Shown here in pieces: positions 46,915 through 56,300 of a stretch of DNA of 64,000 nucleotides. This stretch comes from Pseudomonas putida (GTDB lineage Bacteria; Pseudomonadota; Gammaproteobacteria; Pseudomonadales; Pseudomonadaceae): assembly GCA_041071465.1 (NCBI GenBank), contig CP163498.1, positions 5,722,001 to 5,786,000 on the forward strand, written 5' to 3'. Both the position numbers and the translations under genes were made by a program. Every line of letters begins with the position of its first letter. Within the stretch, counting starts at the first letter, position 1. Under the pieces are notes generated by a model. The model had not been told where the DNA came from. It did no database searches and worked only from the letters and a program-made list of their open reading frames with translations.

Positions 46915-47685
46915 ATGAAAAACACCCTCACCGCCCTCGCCGCTTTCCTCGCCTTCAGTGCCCAGGCCGCCGAACACCTGGTGGTTGGCGCCACGCCGGT
47001 ACCGCATGCGGAAATCCTCGAGTTCGTCAAACCGGCCCTGGCCAAGCAAGGGGTCGACCTGGACATCAAAGTGTTCAACGACTTCATCCAGCCCAACCTG
47101 CAACTGGCGCAGAAGAACCTGGACGCCAACTACTACCAGTACCGGCCATTCCTCAACGACTTCAACAAGACCCGGCACACCGACCTGGTGCCGGTGGTAG
47201 GCGTGCACATCGAGCCATTCGGCGCCTATTCGGCCAAGTACAAAACCCTTGCCGAGCTGCCCGACGGCGCCAGCGTCGCCATTCCCAACGACCCGGTGAA
47301 CACTGGCCGTGCCCTGGTACTGCTGGCCGAGGCCGGGCTGCTCACGCTGAAAGACCCGGCCAACCCGCAGTCCACTCAGCGCGACATTACCGACAACCCC
47401 CACCACCTGAAGATCCGCGAACTGGAAGGCGCCATGCTGGCCCGCTCGGTGAAACAGGTCGACCTGGCCTTCGTTTTCGCCAACTACGCACTGGAGGCCG
47501 GCATCGATACCAACAGCGCGCTGATCGTTGAAAAAGGCAAGGACCTGTACGTGGAATACCTGGTCGCCCGCCCCGACAACCTGCAGGACCCGGGTATCCA
47601 GAAGCTGGCCAAGGCACTCAATTCCCCTGAAGTGCGCAACTTCATCCTGACCCGCTACAAAGGCCAGATCGCCCCTGGTTTCTGA
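46915..47685 (+). CDS. metQ: MetQ-type substrate-binding protein
   Basis: A 256-residue NlpA-family binding protein. The signal peptide ends SAQA|AEH and has no lipobox cysteine, unlike many MetQ lipoproteins. GATPVPHAEIL, DFIQPNLQLAQKNLDANYYQY (cited part) and IPNDPVNTGRALVLL are family marks. The ligand is methionine or a related organosulfur compound; the SfnB context makes a sulfonate or sulfone derivative possible. Confidence 0.87.
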   Translation: MKNTLTALAAFLAFSAQAAEHLVVGATPVPHAEILEFVKPALAKQGVDLDIKVFNDFIQPNLQLAQKNLDANYYQYRPFLNDFNKTRHTDLVPVVGVHIEPFGAYSAKYKTLAELPDGASVAIPNDPVNTGRALVLLAEAGLLTLKDPANPQSTQRDITDNPHHLKIRELEGAMLARSVKQVDLAFVFANYALEAGIDTNSALIVEKGKDLYVEYLVARPDNLQDPGIQKLAKALNSPEVRNFILTRYKGQIAPGF

Positions 47686-47726
47686 CCCCTGACGCCCTCT
47701 GGTGACGGAGGGCATGGAACCCGAAC

Positions 47727-48740
47727 ATGAGCCGTTACCAGCAGCAAATCCAGCCAACCGACGCGCACCTGTGCCTGCGCGGCATCCACAAACGCTATGG
47801 CGCCGTCAGCGCGCTCGACGCCATCGACCTGCAAGTGCGCCGGGGCGAGGTGTTCGGCATCATCGGCCGCAGCGGCGCGGGCAAGTCCTCGCTGCTTCGC
47901 CTGCTCAACCGCCTGGAAGCACCCAGCGCCGGCCAGGTACTGATCGACGGCCAGGACATCGCCGGGCTGCAAGGCAAGCCCTTGCACGCGCTGCGGCGCA
48001 AGGTGGCGATGATCTTCCAGCACTTCAACCTGCTGGCCAATAGCACGGTCGCCCAGAACATCGAGCTGCCAATGCGCATGGCCGGGGTGCCGCAAGCACA
48101 GCGCAGCGCCCGGGTGGCGGAGCTGTTGCGCCTGGTCGGCCTGGCCGGCCGTGGCGGCGCCTACCCCGCGCAACTGTCCGGCGGCCAGAAGCAGCGCGTC
48201 GGCATTGCTCGGGCGCTGGTGCTGGAGCCGCAGATTCTGCTGTGCGACGAAGCGACGTCGGCGCTGGACCCGGAAAGCACCCAGGCGATCCTCGACCTGC
48301 TGCGCAGCATCAACCAGCGGCTGGGCCTGACCATCGTCCTGATCACCCACGAAATGCAGGTAATCCGTGATCTGTGCGACCGTGTAGCGGTACTGGAACA
48401 AGGCCGCATCGTCGAAACGGGCGCGGTGTGGGAAGTGTTCGGCAACCCGCAGCACGCCGTCAGCCGCACGTTGCTCGGCGAGGCCGCGCCTGCAGCACAG
48501 GCCATTGCTGCCGACAAACGCTACCTCGACCTGCACTACACCGGCGGCAAAGGGCTGAAGCCCGATCTGGCGGCCATCGGTGCCGCGCTGGGCGATGGGG
48601 TGAGCCTGTTCTCGGGCACGATCGCCCCTATCCAGGGGCGGTTCCTTGGGCAACTGCGCCTGGCCATCGCCAGCGCGACGCCAGACGACGAGCTGTTGCG
48701 CCAGGCCAGGTTGCTGGCAGACCGCGCCGACTGGGCCTGA
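47727..48740 (+). CDS. metN: MetN-type methionine ABC ATPase with NIL domain
   Basis: A 337-residue ATPase: Walker A GRSGAGKSS, signature LSGGQKQRVG, Walker B ILLCDEATSALDP and VLITHEM. The C-terminal NIL domain (about residues 265-337), which senses methionine in MetN proteins, is present. Its TGA stop abuts the TCA (complement of TGA) of the convergent fusion gene with no base between. Confidence 0.9.
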   Translation: MSRYQQQIQPTDAHLCLRGIHKRYGAVSALDAIDLQVRRGEVFGIIGRSGAGKSSLLRLLNRLEAPSAGQVLIDGQDIAGLQGKPLHALRRKVAMIFQHFNLLANSTVAQNIELPMRMAGVPQAQRSARVAELLRLVGLAGRGGAYPAQLSGGQKQRVGIARALVLEPQILLCDEATSALDPESTQAILDLLRSINQRLGLTIVLITHEMQVIRDLCDRVAVLEQGRIVETGAVWEVFGNPQHAVSRTLLGEAAPAAQAIAADKRYLDLHYTGGKGLKPDLAAIGAALGDGVSLFSGTIAPIQGRFLGQLRLAIASATPDDELLRQARLLADRADWA

Positions 48741-51431
48741 TCAGCGCAGCGCCTGGTCGAGGTCGCGCTGTAGCGAGCCGACCTCTTCCAGGCCCACGTG
48801 CAGGCGCACCAATGCACCACGCACCGGGGTTGCGAAGCTGCGCTCACCCAGCTCGGCCAGGGTCACCAGGCTCTCGTAGCCACCCCAGGAGGCACCGATG
48901 CCGAACAGGCGCAGGCGATCGATGAACGCTTCTGCCCGGCCCAGGCTGGCGTCGGCCAGTTCGAGGCTGAGCAGGCCATTGCTGCCCTTGAAGTCGCGGC
49001 GCCACAGGGCATGCCCCGGGTGCTCCGGCAACGCCGGGTGATACACCCGCGCCACGTCCTCGCGTGCTTGGAGCCACTGGGCGATCTCCAGGCCCTGGCG
49101 CCCGTGCACGGCCATGCGGCTGGCCAGGCTGCGCGCCCCACGCAGCACCAACCAAGCATCGTCCGGGCTGACCGTGCAGCCGCAGGTATCGCTGCTGCGC
49201 GACAACGCGGCGAAGGCCTCTTGGGTGGTGCACACGCTGCCCATCATCACGTCGCTGTGCCCGCCCACGTACTTGGTCAGGGCCATCACCGAGATGTCTG
49301 CGCCCAATGCCAACGGCTGGTACAAGTAACCCGAACCCCAGGTGTTGTCGACCGCCAGCAGGATCCCGCGCGGCTTGCACAACGCAGCCATGGCCGGCAG
49401 GTCATTGAGCTCGTACAGCAACGAACTCGGGCTCTCGCTGTAGACCATGCGGGTGTTCGGGCGCAACGCGGCCTCCAGGCCGTGGCCATCGGCGGCGAAA
49501 TAGCTGACTTGCACACCGAACGGCTGCAGCAGCTCGCGCGCCAGGCGCCGCACCGGGCCATACACCCCATCGCTGAGCAGCACATGGTCGCCGGGGCGCA
49601 AGTAGGCGAGAAAGGTCTGAGTGATGGCTTGCAGCCCGGTAACGAACAACTTGCAGCGGTAGCCGCCTTCCAGTTCGCTGACCAGGTCTTCGAGGGCAAA
49701 GGCCGTGGGGTTGCCACGGGCACCGTAGCTGAGCACCCGTTGCTGGTCCCGATGGCTGCGCGCTTCACGCTGTTCGGCGACGCTGTCGAACAGCACGGTG
49801 CTCAGGCGGCTGACCGGTGGGTTGACGCCGTGGGCCCCTTGGCCCGATTCGCCACGCCCGGCATGCACCAGCCGTGTAGCGACCGGGTCGCTGTGCGTCA
49901 GGGGGGTGAAGCTGGCAACCTCGGCGGCGCTCATCTGTGCGATCAGCCCGGTCTCCCAGGCCAGGTAGCGGCGTGCCGCCTCCTTGTTGCCGGCGTGTCG
50001 GTCATGGACGAAGAACAGGAAATCGATGCAGGCGGCGTCTGGCAACGAGGTGTCGTCCGCGACCTGCGGCCACTCGGCCAGCAACGCCTGGGGGAACAGG
50101 CGCGCAGCGCGACGTTGTGTATCTGGCAGTTCGCTGGCAGCCAACTCGGCGACGCGAGGGTCGTCGGCAATGAACACCAGGCGCCCAGACTGCTCACGCA
50201 CCTGCTCGGCCAGCCCTGGGCGGATCGCCCACTGCGCGCCGCGCACGTGGCGCTGGCGGTAGGCCGTGCTCGGGCGCAGGTCCAGCAGCAAGGCGCCCTC
50301 CAGTTCTGCAGCGCTGGCTTCGGCCAAGGTTACCGCCAGCGGCGGCTGTGCCGGCAATGCCAAGCCACTGCCCAGGCCGCCTTCGAGGACGTACGCATCA
50401 TGCCCCATCTGCCGCAGCCAGCTGGCCACCACCGGGGCACGCACGCCGTCGCCATCGAACAGCACCACGCGCGCCTTGCGCACGCCAATGTACAAGTCGG
50501 TGCCCTGCACCAGTTGCCCGCCTGGGCAATGCTGCGCGCCGGGCAGGCTGCCAGCGGTGAACTCCTCCGGGGTGCGCACATCGCACAGGAACAGCGTGCG
50601 TTGTGCATCCTGCTGCCAGGCCTGTACCTGCGCCGCTGCCACCCACTGCACCCCGACCTTGTGCGCCAACCCCGTGGCGCGTGCCCGTTGCCGCCCCAGT
50701 GCCTGGCCGCTATGCGGCGGATACCCGCGTTGCCCCCCGTGCTCCAGTGGCAGGTCGACCAGGTACCAGCCCTGGGTGCCGTTCTCCAGGGCATAGACCG
50801 GGTTGTCGATGCCGAGGTTGATCAGGGTTTGCGCGCCGATGATGCTGCGGGTACGCCCTGCGCAGTTGATCACCACCGGTGTTTGGGGGTCATGCACCAG
50901 GTCCTCCAGGCGGTAGCCCAGTTCACCGTTGGGGCAGCAGGTGGCGCCGGGGATGTTCATCTTGGCGAACTCGTCCAGTGGCCGGCCATCGAGCAGTACC
51001 AGCGGCTTGCCCTGGCGTTGCCATTCGGCCAGCTCCTGGGCGCTGATGCGTGGGGTGTGGCAGGCATGTTCGACCAGTTCGCCAAAGGCCTTGGAGGGCA
51101 GGTGCACACCGGCGAACAATTCAAAGCCAGCGGCCTGCCAGCCCTGGCTACCGCCTTCGAGCCAATGCACGGCCTTGTAGCCCAGCGCCTGCAGGCGCTG
51201 CACGCCGCGCTGCACCAGTTCGCCGCCGGTTGCGTCGTAGACCACCAGACGCACCAGCGGGTTGGGCGCCAGGCGCGGGGCCTCGATTTCCAGCCGGCTG
51301 TACGGCAGGTTCACGGCGTAGAACAGGTGAGCTTCGCCGTACTGGCCGTGCTCGCGCAGGTCGAACAGGGCGATTTCGTGGCCGTCGAACAGCCAGTCAT
51401 GCAGTAGCGCGGGGGTGATGCTGGGAGTCAT
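48741..51431 (-). CDS. multi-rhodanese / PLP-dependent C-S lyase fusion
   Basis: An 896-residue fusion. The N-terminal half has four rhodanese-like domains (about residues 5-105, 125-235, 265-370, 370-460). Only the second keeps the active-site cysteine, in NCAGRTRS; the others have VYDATGG, LFDGDGV and IADDPRV. The C-terminal half (from about residue 515) is a Cys/Met metabolism PLP enzyme of the cystathionine beta-lyase type with TKYVGGHSDVMMG holding the PLP lysine. It could release sulfur from cystathionine or cysteine-like compounds and relay it as persulfide. ATG 51431 is preferred to TTG 51473; the ribosome site is weak. Confidence 0.87.
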   Translation of the reverse strand: MTPSITPALLHDWLFDGHEIALFDLREHGQYGEAHLFYAVNLPYSRLEIEAPRLAPNPLVRLVVYDATGGELVQRGVQRLQALGYKAVHWLEGGSQGWQAAGFELFAGVHLPSKAFGELVEHACHTPRISAQELAEWQRQGKPLVLLDGRPLDEFAKMNIPGATCCPNGELGYRLEDLVHDPQTPVVINCAGRTRSIIGAQTLINLGIDNPVYALENGTQGWYLVDLPLEHGGQRGYPPHSGQALGRQRARATGLAHKVGVQWVAAAQVQAWQQDAQRTLFLCDVRTPEEFTAGSLPGAQHCPGGQLVQGTDLYIGVRKARVVLFDGDGVRAPVVASWLRQMGHDAYVLEGGLGSGLALPAQPPLAVTLAEASAAELEGALLLDLRPSTAYRQRHVRGAQWAIRPGLAEQVREQSGRLVFIADDPRVAELAASELPDTQRRAARLFPQALLAEWPQVADDTSLPDAACIDFLFFVHDRHAGNKEAARRYLAWETGLIAQMSAAEVASFTPLTHSDPVATRLVHAGRGESGQGAHGVNPPVSRLSTVLFDSVAEQREARSHRDQQRVLSYGARGNPTAFALEDLVSELEGGYRCKLFVTGLQAITQTFLAYLRPGDHVLLSDGVYGPVRRLARELLQPFGVQVSYFAADGHGLEAALRPNTRMVYSESPSSLLYELNDLPAMAALCKPRGILLAVDNTWGSGYLYQPLALGADISVMALTKYVGGHSDVMMGSVCTTQEAFAALSRSSDTCGCTVSPDDAWLVLRGARSLASRMAVHGRQGLEIAQWLQAREDVARVYHPALPEHPGHALWRRDFKGSNGLLSLELADASLGRAEAFIDRLRLFGIGASWGGYESLVTLAELGERSFATPVRGALVRLHVGLEEVGSLQRDLDQALR

Positions 51432-51479
51432 GGGACGCAGTCCGTGGTCGTTTACAGGGTTGAGCTCAGGCAATACGGA

Positions 51480-52070
51480 TCAAAGGCCGTATGCCGCGAT
51501 CGAAGGCGCCATCTGTGATTTGTTGTAGTTCACCACGCTGCCGTCGTCCTTGACCCCGTAACGGTTCTCCAGCGACTCCAGCGGCCGACCATAAAGGTGG
51601 AAGTGCAAGGTCGGCTGATCTCCCTCCACACGAATGCCATGCAGGTCTTCACCCAGGAACGCCACGGAGGTCCCTGGCTGCACCACGATCTCCTGCTCCA
51701 GCGCCAGGCGTGCACGGGCCGGGTCGCTGCCGTCATCTTCGCGGCGATACACCCGGTTCAGCTCCTGCCCCTCGACGGCGACGATGACTGCCCATGTCTC
51801 ATGGTTGTGTGGCAGGGTCGCCTTGCCCGGCAGCAGCGAGTTGACGTACAGGGTCGGCGACTCGCCATCATCGTTCAGGCGGTAGCGGAACTGGGTCTCG
51901 CCGGTGGTCGCGTCCGGTGCCGGGAAGCGCTCGAAATTGAACAGTTCGCGGCGCTCGGCAAGGCCTTCGAGCAAGCGGACGATCTGCTGCAGGGCGGCGC
52001 GGTCGACACCACGCTCATGGATAGCGCGCACTTGCGCCAGAAACGGCTGGATCACGGATTCACGGGACAT
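51480..52070 (-). CDS. cysteine dioxygenase-type thiol dioxygenase
   Basis: A 196-residue cupin. LPHNHETWAV gives two iron-binding His residues and LHFHLYGR the third. GEDLHGIRVEG fits thiol dioxygenases, which oxidise cysteine or 3-mercaptopropionate to sulfinates. ATG 52070 is chosen. It is located between the ABC transporter and the rhodanese/lyase fusion on the same strand, suggesting use of an imported thiol. Confidence 0.82.
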   Translation of the reverse strand: MSRESVIQPFLAQVRAIHERGVDRAALQQIVRLLEGLAERRELFNFERFPAPDATTGETQFRYRLNDDGESPTLYVNSLLPGKATLPHNHETWAVIVAVEGQELNRVYRREDDGSDPARARLALEQEIVVQPGTSVAFLGEDLHGIRVEGDQPTLHFHLYGRPLESLENRYGVKDDGSVVNYNKSQMAPSIAAYGL

Positions 52071-52099
52071 TATCGGTTTCTCTTCTTGGCTAGCGGAGG

Positions 52100-52918
52100 T
52101 CACACGCTGAGGCTGTAGCGCCCCAGGTTGCTGAAAACATCGGGCGCCGGGCGGCTCGGGCGTTGGCCGCCCTCACCCAGCGCATGCTGCAGAAAGGCAC
52201 GGGTACGCTCGTGTTGCGGGGCGCGGAACAGTTGTTCGGCGCTGCCATGCTCGACGATCCGGCCATGCTCGGTGAAATACACCTGGTCGCTGATCTCTTC
52301 GGCAAAGCGCATTTCATGGGTGACCAGCACGCAGGTCATGCCTTCCTCGGTCAGCTCACGGATCACCGCCAGCACTTCGCCAACCATCTCTGGGTCCAGC
52401 GCCGAGGTCACTTCATCGAACAGGATCAACCTGGGCCGCATCGCCAAGGCACGGGCAATGGCAACACGCTGCTGCTGGCCACCCGACAGCTCACCTGGGA
52501 AGGCTGCTGCCTTGTGGCCCAGGCGCACCTTGTCGAGCAGCGCCAGGGCCTGCTCGCGGGCCTCGGCGCGGTTGCGCCCAAGCACCTTGGTCGGGGCGAT
52601 CAGCAAATTGTCCAGCACACTCAAATGGGGAAACAGGTTGTATTGCTGGAAGACAAAGCCCACCTGTTTGCGCAGGGCAATCAGCTCCGCCTCGCCGCGC
52701 AAACGCTCGACCTGGGTACCACCAATGCAGATGCTGCCACGCTGCGGCCGCAGCAGGCCGGTCATGCAGCGAAGGATGGTCGACTTGCCCGAGCCGGACG
52801 GGCCGATGATCGACACCGCCTGGCCCGCCTGCACATCAAGGTCGATGCCACGCAACACCGGGTTGTCGGCAAAAGCCAGGTGCACGTCGCGCAACTGGAT
52901 CAAGGGTTCAGAAGGCAT
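52100..52918 (-). CDS. polar amino-acid ABC transporter ATPase
   Basis: A 272-residue ATPase: Walker A GPSGSGKST, signature [10 protein letters not shown], Walker B LILFDEVTSALDP and VTHEMRFAEEIS, as in GlnQ/TcyN proteins. It overlaps the upstream permease gene. Cystine or another sulfur amino acid is likely as substrate from context. Confidence 0.88.
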   Translation of the reverse strand: MPSEPLIQLRDVHLAFADNPVLRGIDLDVQAGQAVSIIGPSGSGKSTILRCMTGLLRPQRGSICIGGTQVERLRGEAELIALRKQVGFVFQQYNLFPHLSVLDNLLIAPTKVLGRNRAEAREQALALLDKVRLGHKAAAFPGELSGGQQQRVAIARALAMRPRLILFDEVTSALDPEMVGEVLAVIRELTEEGMTCVLVTHEMRFAEEISDQVYFTEHGRIVEHGSAEQLFRAPQHERTRAFLQHALGEGGQRPSRPAPDVFSNLGRYSLSV

Positions 52919-53588
52919 AGCGGCGCTCCAGGCGTTGGGTCAGGCGGGCAATGGGGTAGCAGTAGGCGAAGAACAACGCCAGCACGCTGAAGTACACCAG
53001 CACGGTGAAGCCGCTGCGGTTGACGGTGTTGGCGGCAATCTGCGCGCTGTCGATCAGGTCGTGCACCCCCACCAGCGAAGCCAGCGCGGTGCCCATGGTC
53101 ACTACCGCGTACAAGTTCATCCAGGGCGGCAACATGCGCCGCAGGCACTGCGGCAGAATGATCGAACGGAAGATCTGCACGCGGCTGAAGGCCAGCGAAC
53201 GCGCAGCCTCCCACTGGGTAGCCGGGATAGAAGCCACCGCACCACGGAAAATCTCGGCAACATTGGCACTGGCAGGCAGGGCCAGGCCGATCGTGACCTT
53301 GAGCCAGTCGGGAAAGGCCAGCCAGGTGCCGGCCACCTGGATTTCGAACGGGAACACGTACGAGGTGAAGTAGATCAGCACCAGCCACGGTGCGTTACGG
53401 AACACCTGCACCCACAGCCGTGCGACACCGCGCAGTGGCGCCAAGGGCGACAGCGACAGAACGCCTATGAGCAAGCCCAGCAACGTGCCCAGGCCAATGG
53501 CGCCAACGCTGATCTGGATGTTCTGCAACAGGCCCGCCCCCAGGGTCGGTGACCAATGCCACAGTGTGGCGAGGTTCTCAATGGCCAT
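52908..53588 (-). CDS. polar amino-acid ABC permease 2
   Basis: A 226-residue HisM/GlnP-type permease with five hydrophobic segments and the loop ATQWEAARSLAFSRVQIFRSIILPQ (cited part: EAARSLAFSRVQ). It overlaps its neighbours at both ends and pairs with the permease at 53578. Confidence 0.88.
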   Translation of the reverse strand: MAIENLATLWHWSPTLGAGLLQNIQISVGAIGLGTLLGLLIGVLSLSPLAPLRGVARLWVQVFRNAPWLVLIYFTSYVFPFEIQVAGTWLAFPDWLKVTIGLALPASANVAEIFRGAVASIPATQWEAARSLAFSRVQIFRSIILPQCLRRMLPPWMNLYAVVTMGTALASLVGVHDLIDSAQIAANTVNRSGFTVLVYFSVLALFFAYCYPIARLTQRLERRYAF

Positions 53589-54312
53589 AACCCGGCATCC
53601 TCAGGCGCGCTTCCACGGCGCGACCGGCACAATTGACAGCGAAGCTGAGCAGGCCGTAGAACGCCAGGATCAGAATCATCAGTTCGATGACATTGTCGCC
53701 CTGGGTCCAGATCATGATCGAGGCATAGGTAATATCGTTGACAGCGATCGCCGACGCCACGGCGGTCATCTTCACCAGGTCGATAAGGTTGTTGACCAGC
53801 GCCGGCAAGGCAAAGCGCACGGCCAGCGGCAGCTGTACCTGCAGCAGTTGCTGGCGGCGGCTGAAGGCCAGCGAGCTGGCCGCCTCCAGGGTCACTGCCG
53901 GCACCGCCTCGATGCCGGCGCGCAAGGCCTCGGCGTGAAACGCCCCTTTGTGCAGGGATATCACCAGCACCACCCAGGCAAAGGGCGTCATCGGGTTGGC
54001 GTTGCCCAGGCTCTGGTTGATCAGCATGTTCAGCACCAGGAACGCGCAGTACAACTGCACCAGCGTCGGCGTATTACGAGTGACCTCGATAAAGGCCCGC
54101 GCCGGCCAGGCCAACCAGCGACGTGCGGACGTAAGCGCCGCCGCCAGCAAGACGCCAACCACAAGGCTGCCGACCACGCTGAACAGGCACAGGTAGACCG
54201 TGGTCAACGCGCCCTCGAGCAGTTTGCCGCTGGCGTAGGTGTCGAACAGAAAGCCGTAATTCAGGCCAAGCCGGGCGAGCTGCCCGACCAGCCCGTGCAG
54301 AACCTCGCTCAT
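53578..54312 (-). CDS. polar amino-acid ABC permease 1
   Basis: A 244-residue HisM/GlnP-type permease. FIEVTRNTPTLVQLYCAFL opens the transmembrane domain and LEAASSLAFSRRQQL is the ATPase-contact loop. The ATG overlaps the stop of the binding-protein gene by one base, and its 3' end overlaps the next permease gene by 11 bases. Confidence 0.88.
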   Translation of the reverse strand: MSEVLHGLVGQLARLGLNYGFLFDTYASGKLLEGALTTVYLCLFSVVGSLVVGVLLAAALTSARRWLAWPARAFIEVTRNTPTLVQLYCAFLVLNMLINQSLGNANPMTPFAWVVLVISLHKGAFHAEALRAGIEAVPAVTLEAASSLAFSRRQQLLQVQLPLAVRFALPALVNNLIDLVKMTAVASAIAVNDITYASIMIWTQGDNVIELMILILAFYGLLSFAVNCAGRAVEARLRMPGYGH

Positions 54313-55151
54313 CAGGCGCCTTCGCCCTGCAACTTGGCACGCAGTTCCACCAACGCCGGCGAGGCCGGGGTGATGTGGTTGGCCTGCTCACGCTCGATCA
54401 GCCAGCCGCTGCGGTGCCACTGCTTGACGAACGGGTCCAGGCGCTGCTGGGTGTCGGTCTCACCCAGGCGCGTCCAGATCACCGACGGCGCCGGGTTGAG
54501 TTCGGGGGCCAGGGCGCGGTAGCCGCTCCACTCGCCACCTTTGGCCAGCAGCGGGTTGATCAGCGTGGCATCGTGCACGGCAGCCACGCAGTTGTTGCCG
54601 CGCAGGGCCAGCAGCGATTCGGCCGAGGTCTTGAAGGCTTTGATGTCGGCACCCAGCTCCACCAGCGCCTGGGTGTAGCTGCTGCCCTGCGAAGTGCACA
54701 CCGGCTGGCCCTTGAGCCCGGCCCAGGTGTTGATCGGGCTGTCCTTGGCCAGCGCCGCGGTACCGCCCACGCGGTAGAACGGCGTGGGCACGTGGCCCAG
54801 CAATTTGTCGCGCTCGGGGGTCCATTCCATGTTGGCGATCAGCAGGTCGACCTTGCCCTGCTGCAGGAACTGCACACGGTTGGCCGGCTGCACCGCAACG
54901 AGGTCGACCGCCACGCCCAGCTGGCGCGCCAGGTCACGCGCAAGGTCGACGCTGAAACCGACCGGTTCGCGGGTGGCTGGGTCGATGGCCCCGAACGGGC
55001 CACCGGACAACACCACGCCCACGGCCAGCTTGTGGCGTTGCTGGACCTTGTCCAGGGTGGCATCGGCCTGGGCCAGGCCGCTGGCGGCCAGCGTGGTGGT
55101 GGCCAGCAACGATGCGAGCAGCCCGCGACGGGCAATGGTGGACAGCGACAT
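54312..55151 (-). CDS. periplasmic amino-acid-binding protein (family 3)
   Basis: A 279-residue binding protein. The signal peptide ends at LAQA|DAT. KLAVGVVLSGGPFGAIDPATREPVGFSVDLARDLARQLG (cited part: PVGFSVDLARDLARQL) is the family signature, with VQPANRVQFLQQGKVDLLIANM later. First gene of the four-gene ABC operon. ATG 55151 chosen, giving a proper signal peptide. Confidence 0.88.
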   Translation of the reverse strand: MSLSTIARRGLLASLLATTTLAASGLAQADATLDKVQQRHKLAVGVVLSGGPFGAIDPATREPVGFSVDLARDLARQLGVAVDLVAVQPANRVQFLQQGKVDLLIANMEWTPERDKLLGHVPTPFYRVGGTAALAKDSPINTWAGLKGQPVCTSQGSSYTQALVELGADIKAFKTSAESLLALRGNNCVAAVHDATLINPLLAKGGEWSGYRALAPELNPAPSVIWTRLGETDTQQRLDPFVKQWHRSGWLIEREQANHITPASPALVELRAKLQGEGA

Positions 55152-55430
55152 GATGGGGGTTCCTCGTCCCGGCAGCCGGAACACCCGGCCAATGAGCGCG
55201 CATGCTAGAAAGTTGCAGGGATGAGGGGAAATTCAAATATCGCCTATCGTTATAACACTGAATGAACGGAAAATTTTCAAAATGGATATAAGCCTCGAAA
55301 AATAGGGGGCACACAGATAGCCTCTTGATCAAGCACCCAACAATAGATAAGTATTCATTATCTTTAGCCGTGCATCATTAATGTAAAAGCACTGTGCGCC
55401 CCTCTCCCCCAACGCTGCCTGGCCCACTCC

Positions 55431-56282
55431 ATGAGCACCCTCGACCTCGACCTGCTTCGTACGTTCGTCGCCATCGCCGACCATTCAAGCTTCGCCGAAG
55501 CCGGCCGCAACCTGGGCCGCACCCAGGCCTCGGTCACCCAACACATGCAACGCCTGGAACAACAGGTAGGTGTACCGCTATTGCGCAAGCAAGGCCGCCA
55601 CAAGTCGCTGACCGACGCTGGCCGTCAGTTGCTGCGCCACGCCCGGCAAATGCTCGCGCTCAATGACGAGGCGCTCGCCGGCCTGCGGCTGGATGGCCCC
55701 AGCGGCGTGCTGCGGATCGGCTCGCCCCACGACATCGCCGACACCATCCTGCCGCCACTGCTCAGCCACATCGCCCGCTCGGCGCCCAACCTGCGCCTGG
55801 AAATCGACGTTGGCCGCAGCCCGTTCCTGATGGAAGACTTGCAGCGCGGCAAGGTCGACATGGTCATTTCAACCCGCACCGCACCGGGCCTGGAAGGCTT
55901 TGCGCTGCGTACCTCACCGGTGTGGTGGATATGCGCGGCGCAGTATCAGCACCTGCCCAGCGAGCCGTTGCCGCTGGTGCTGGTGGACGAGCCCAGCCTG
56001 TACCGCAAACTGGCCCTGGAGGCCCTGGAACGGGCCGGTATCGCCTGGCGCCAGGCGTACCTGGCGTCCAACTTGATCGGCGTCAAGGCAGCGGTGCGCG
56101 CCGGCCTGGGCATTACTGCGCGCAGCCAGGAGATGGTCGGCCCCGACATGCGTGTGCTCGGCCAAAGCGACGGCCTGCCGGCGCTACCCGATGTCACCTA
56201 CCACTTGTGGGTGCGGGCCAACACCGTCAACCCGCTGGTGCGCCAGGCCTACGCGATGGTGCGCGCCAGCGCGGGGCTGTGA
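55431..56282 (+). CDS. LysR-family regulator of the sulfur/amino-acid block
   Basis: A 283-residue LysR protein: DLDLLRTFVAIADHSSFAEAGRNLGRTQASVTQHMQRLE (cited part: GRTQASVTQHMQRLE) is the winged helix, followed by an effector domain. It is divergent from the ABC operon across 279 AT-rich bases (55152-55430), where its sites would lie. It probably activates that operon. The effector is unknown. Confidence 0.86.
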   Translation: MSTLDLDLLRTFVAIADHSSFAEAGRNLGRTQASVTQHMQRLEQQVGVPLLRKQGRHKSLTDAGRQLLRHARQMLALNDEALAGLRLDGPSGVLRIGSPHDIADTILPPLLSHIARSAPNLRLEIDVGRSPFLMEDLQRGKVDMVISTRTAPGLEGFALRTSPVWWICAAQYQHLPSEPLPLVLVDEPSLYRKLALEALERAGIAWRQAYLASNLIGVKAAVRAGLGITARSQEMVGPDMRVLGQSDGLPALPDVTYHLWVRANTVNPLVRQAYAMVRASAGL

Positions 56283-56300
56283 TGGCTGGCACCCGCGCAG

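Noticed and set aside
48798..51407. 869-aa open frame on the plus strand
   Set aside because: It is antisense to the rhodanese/lyase fusion, whose domains and motifs are clear; the composition is that of a shadow frame.
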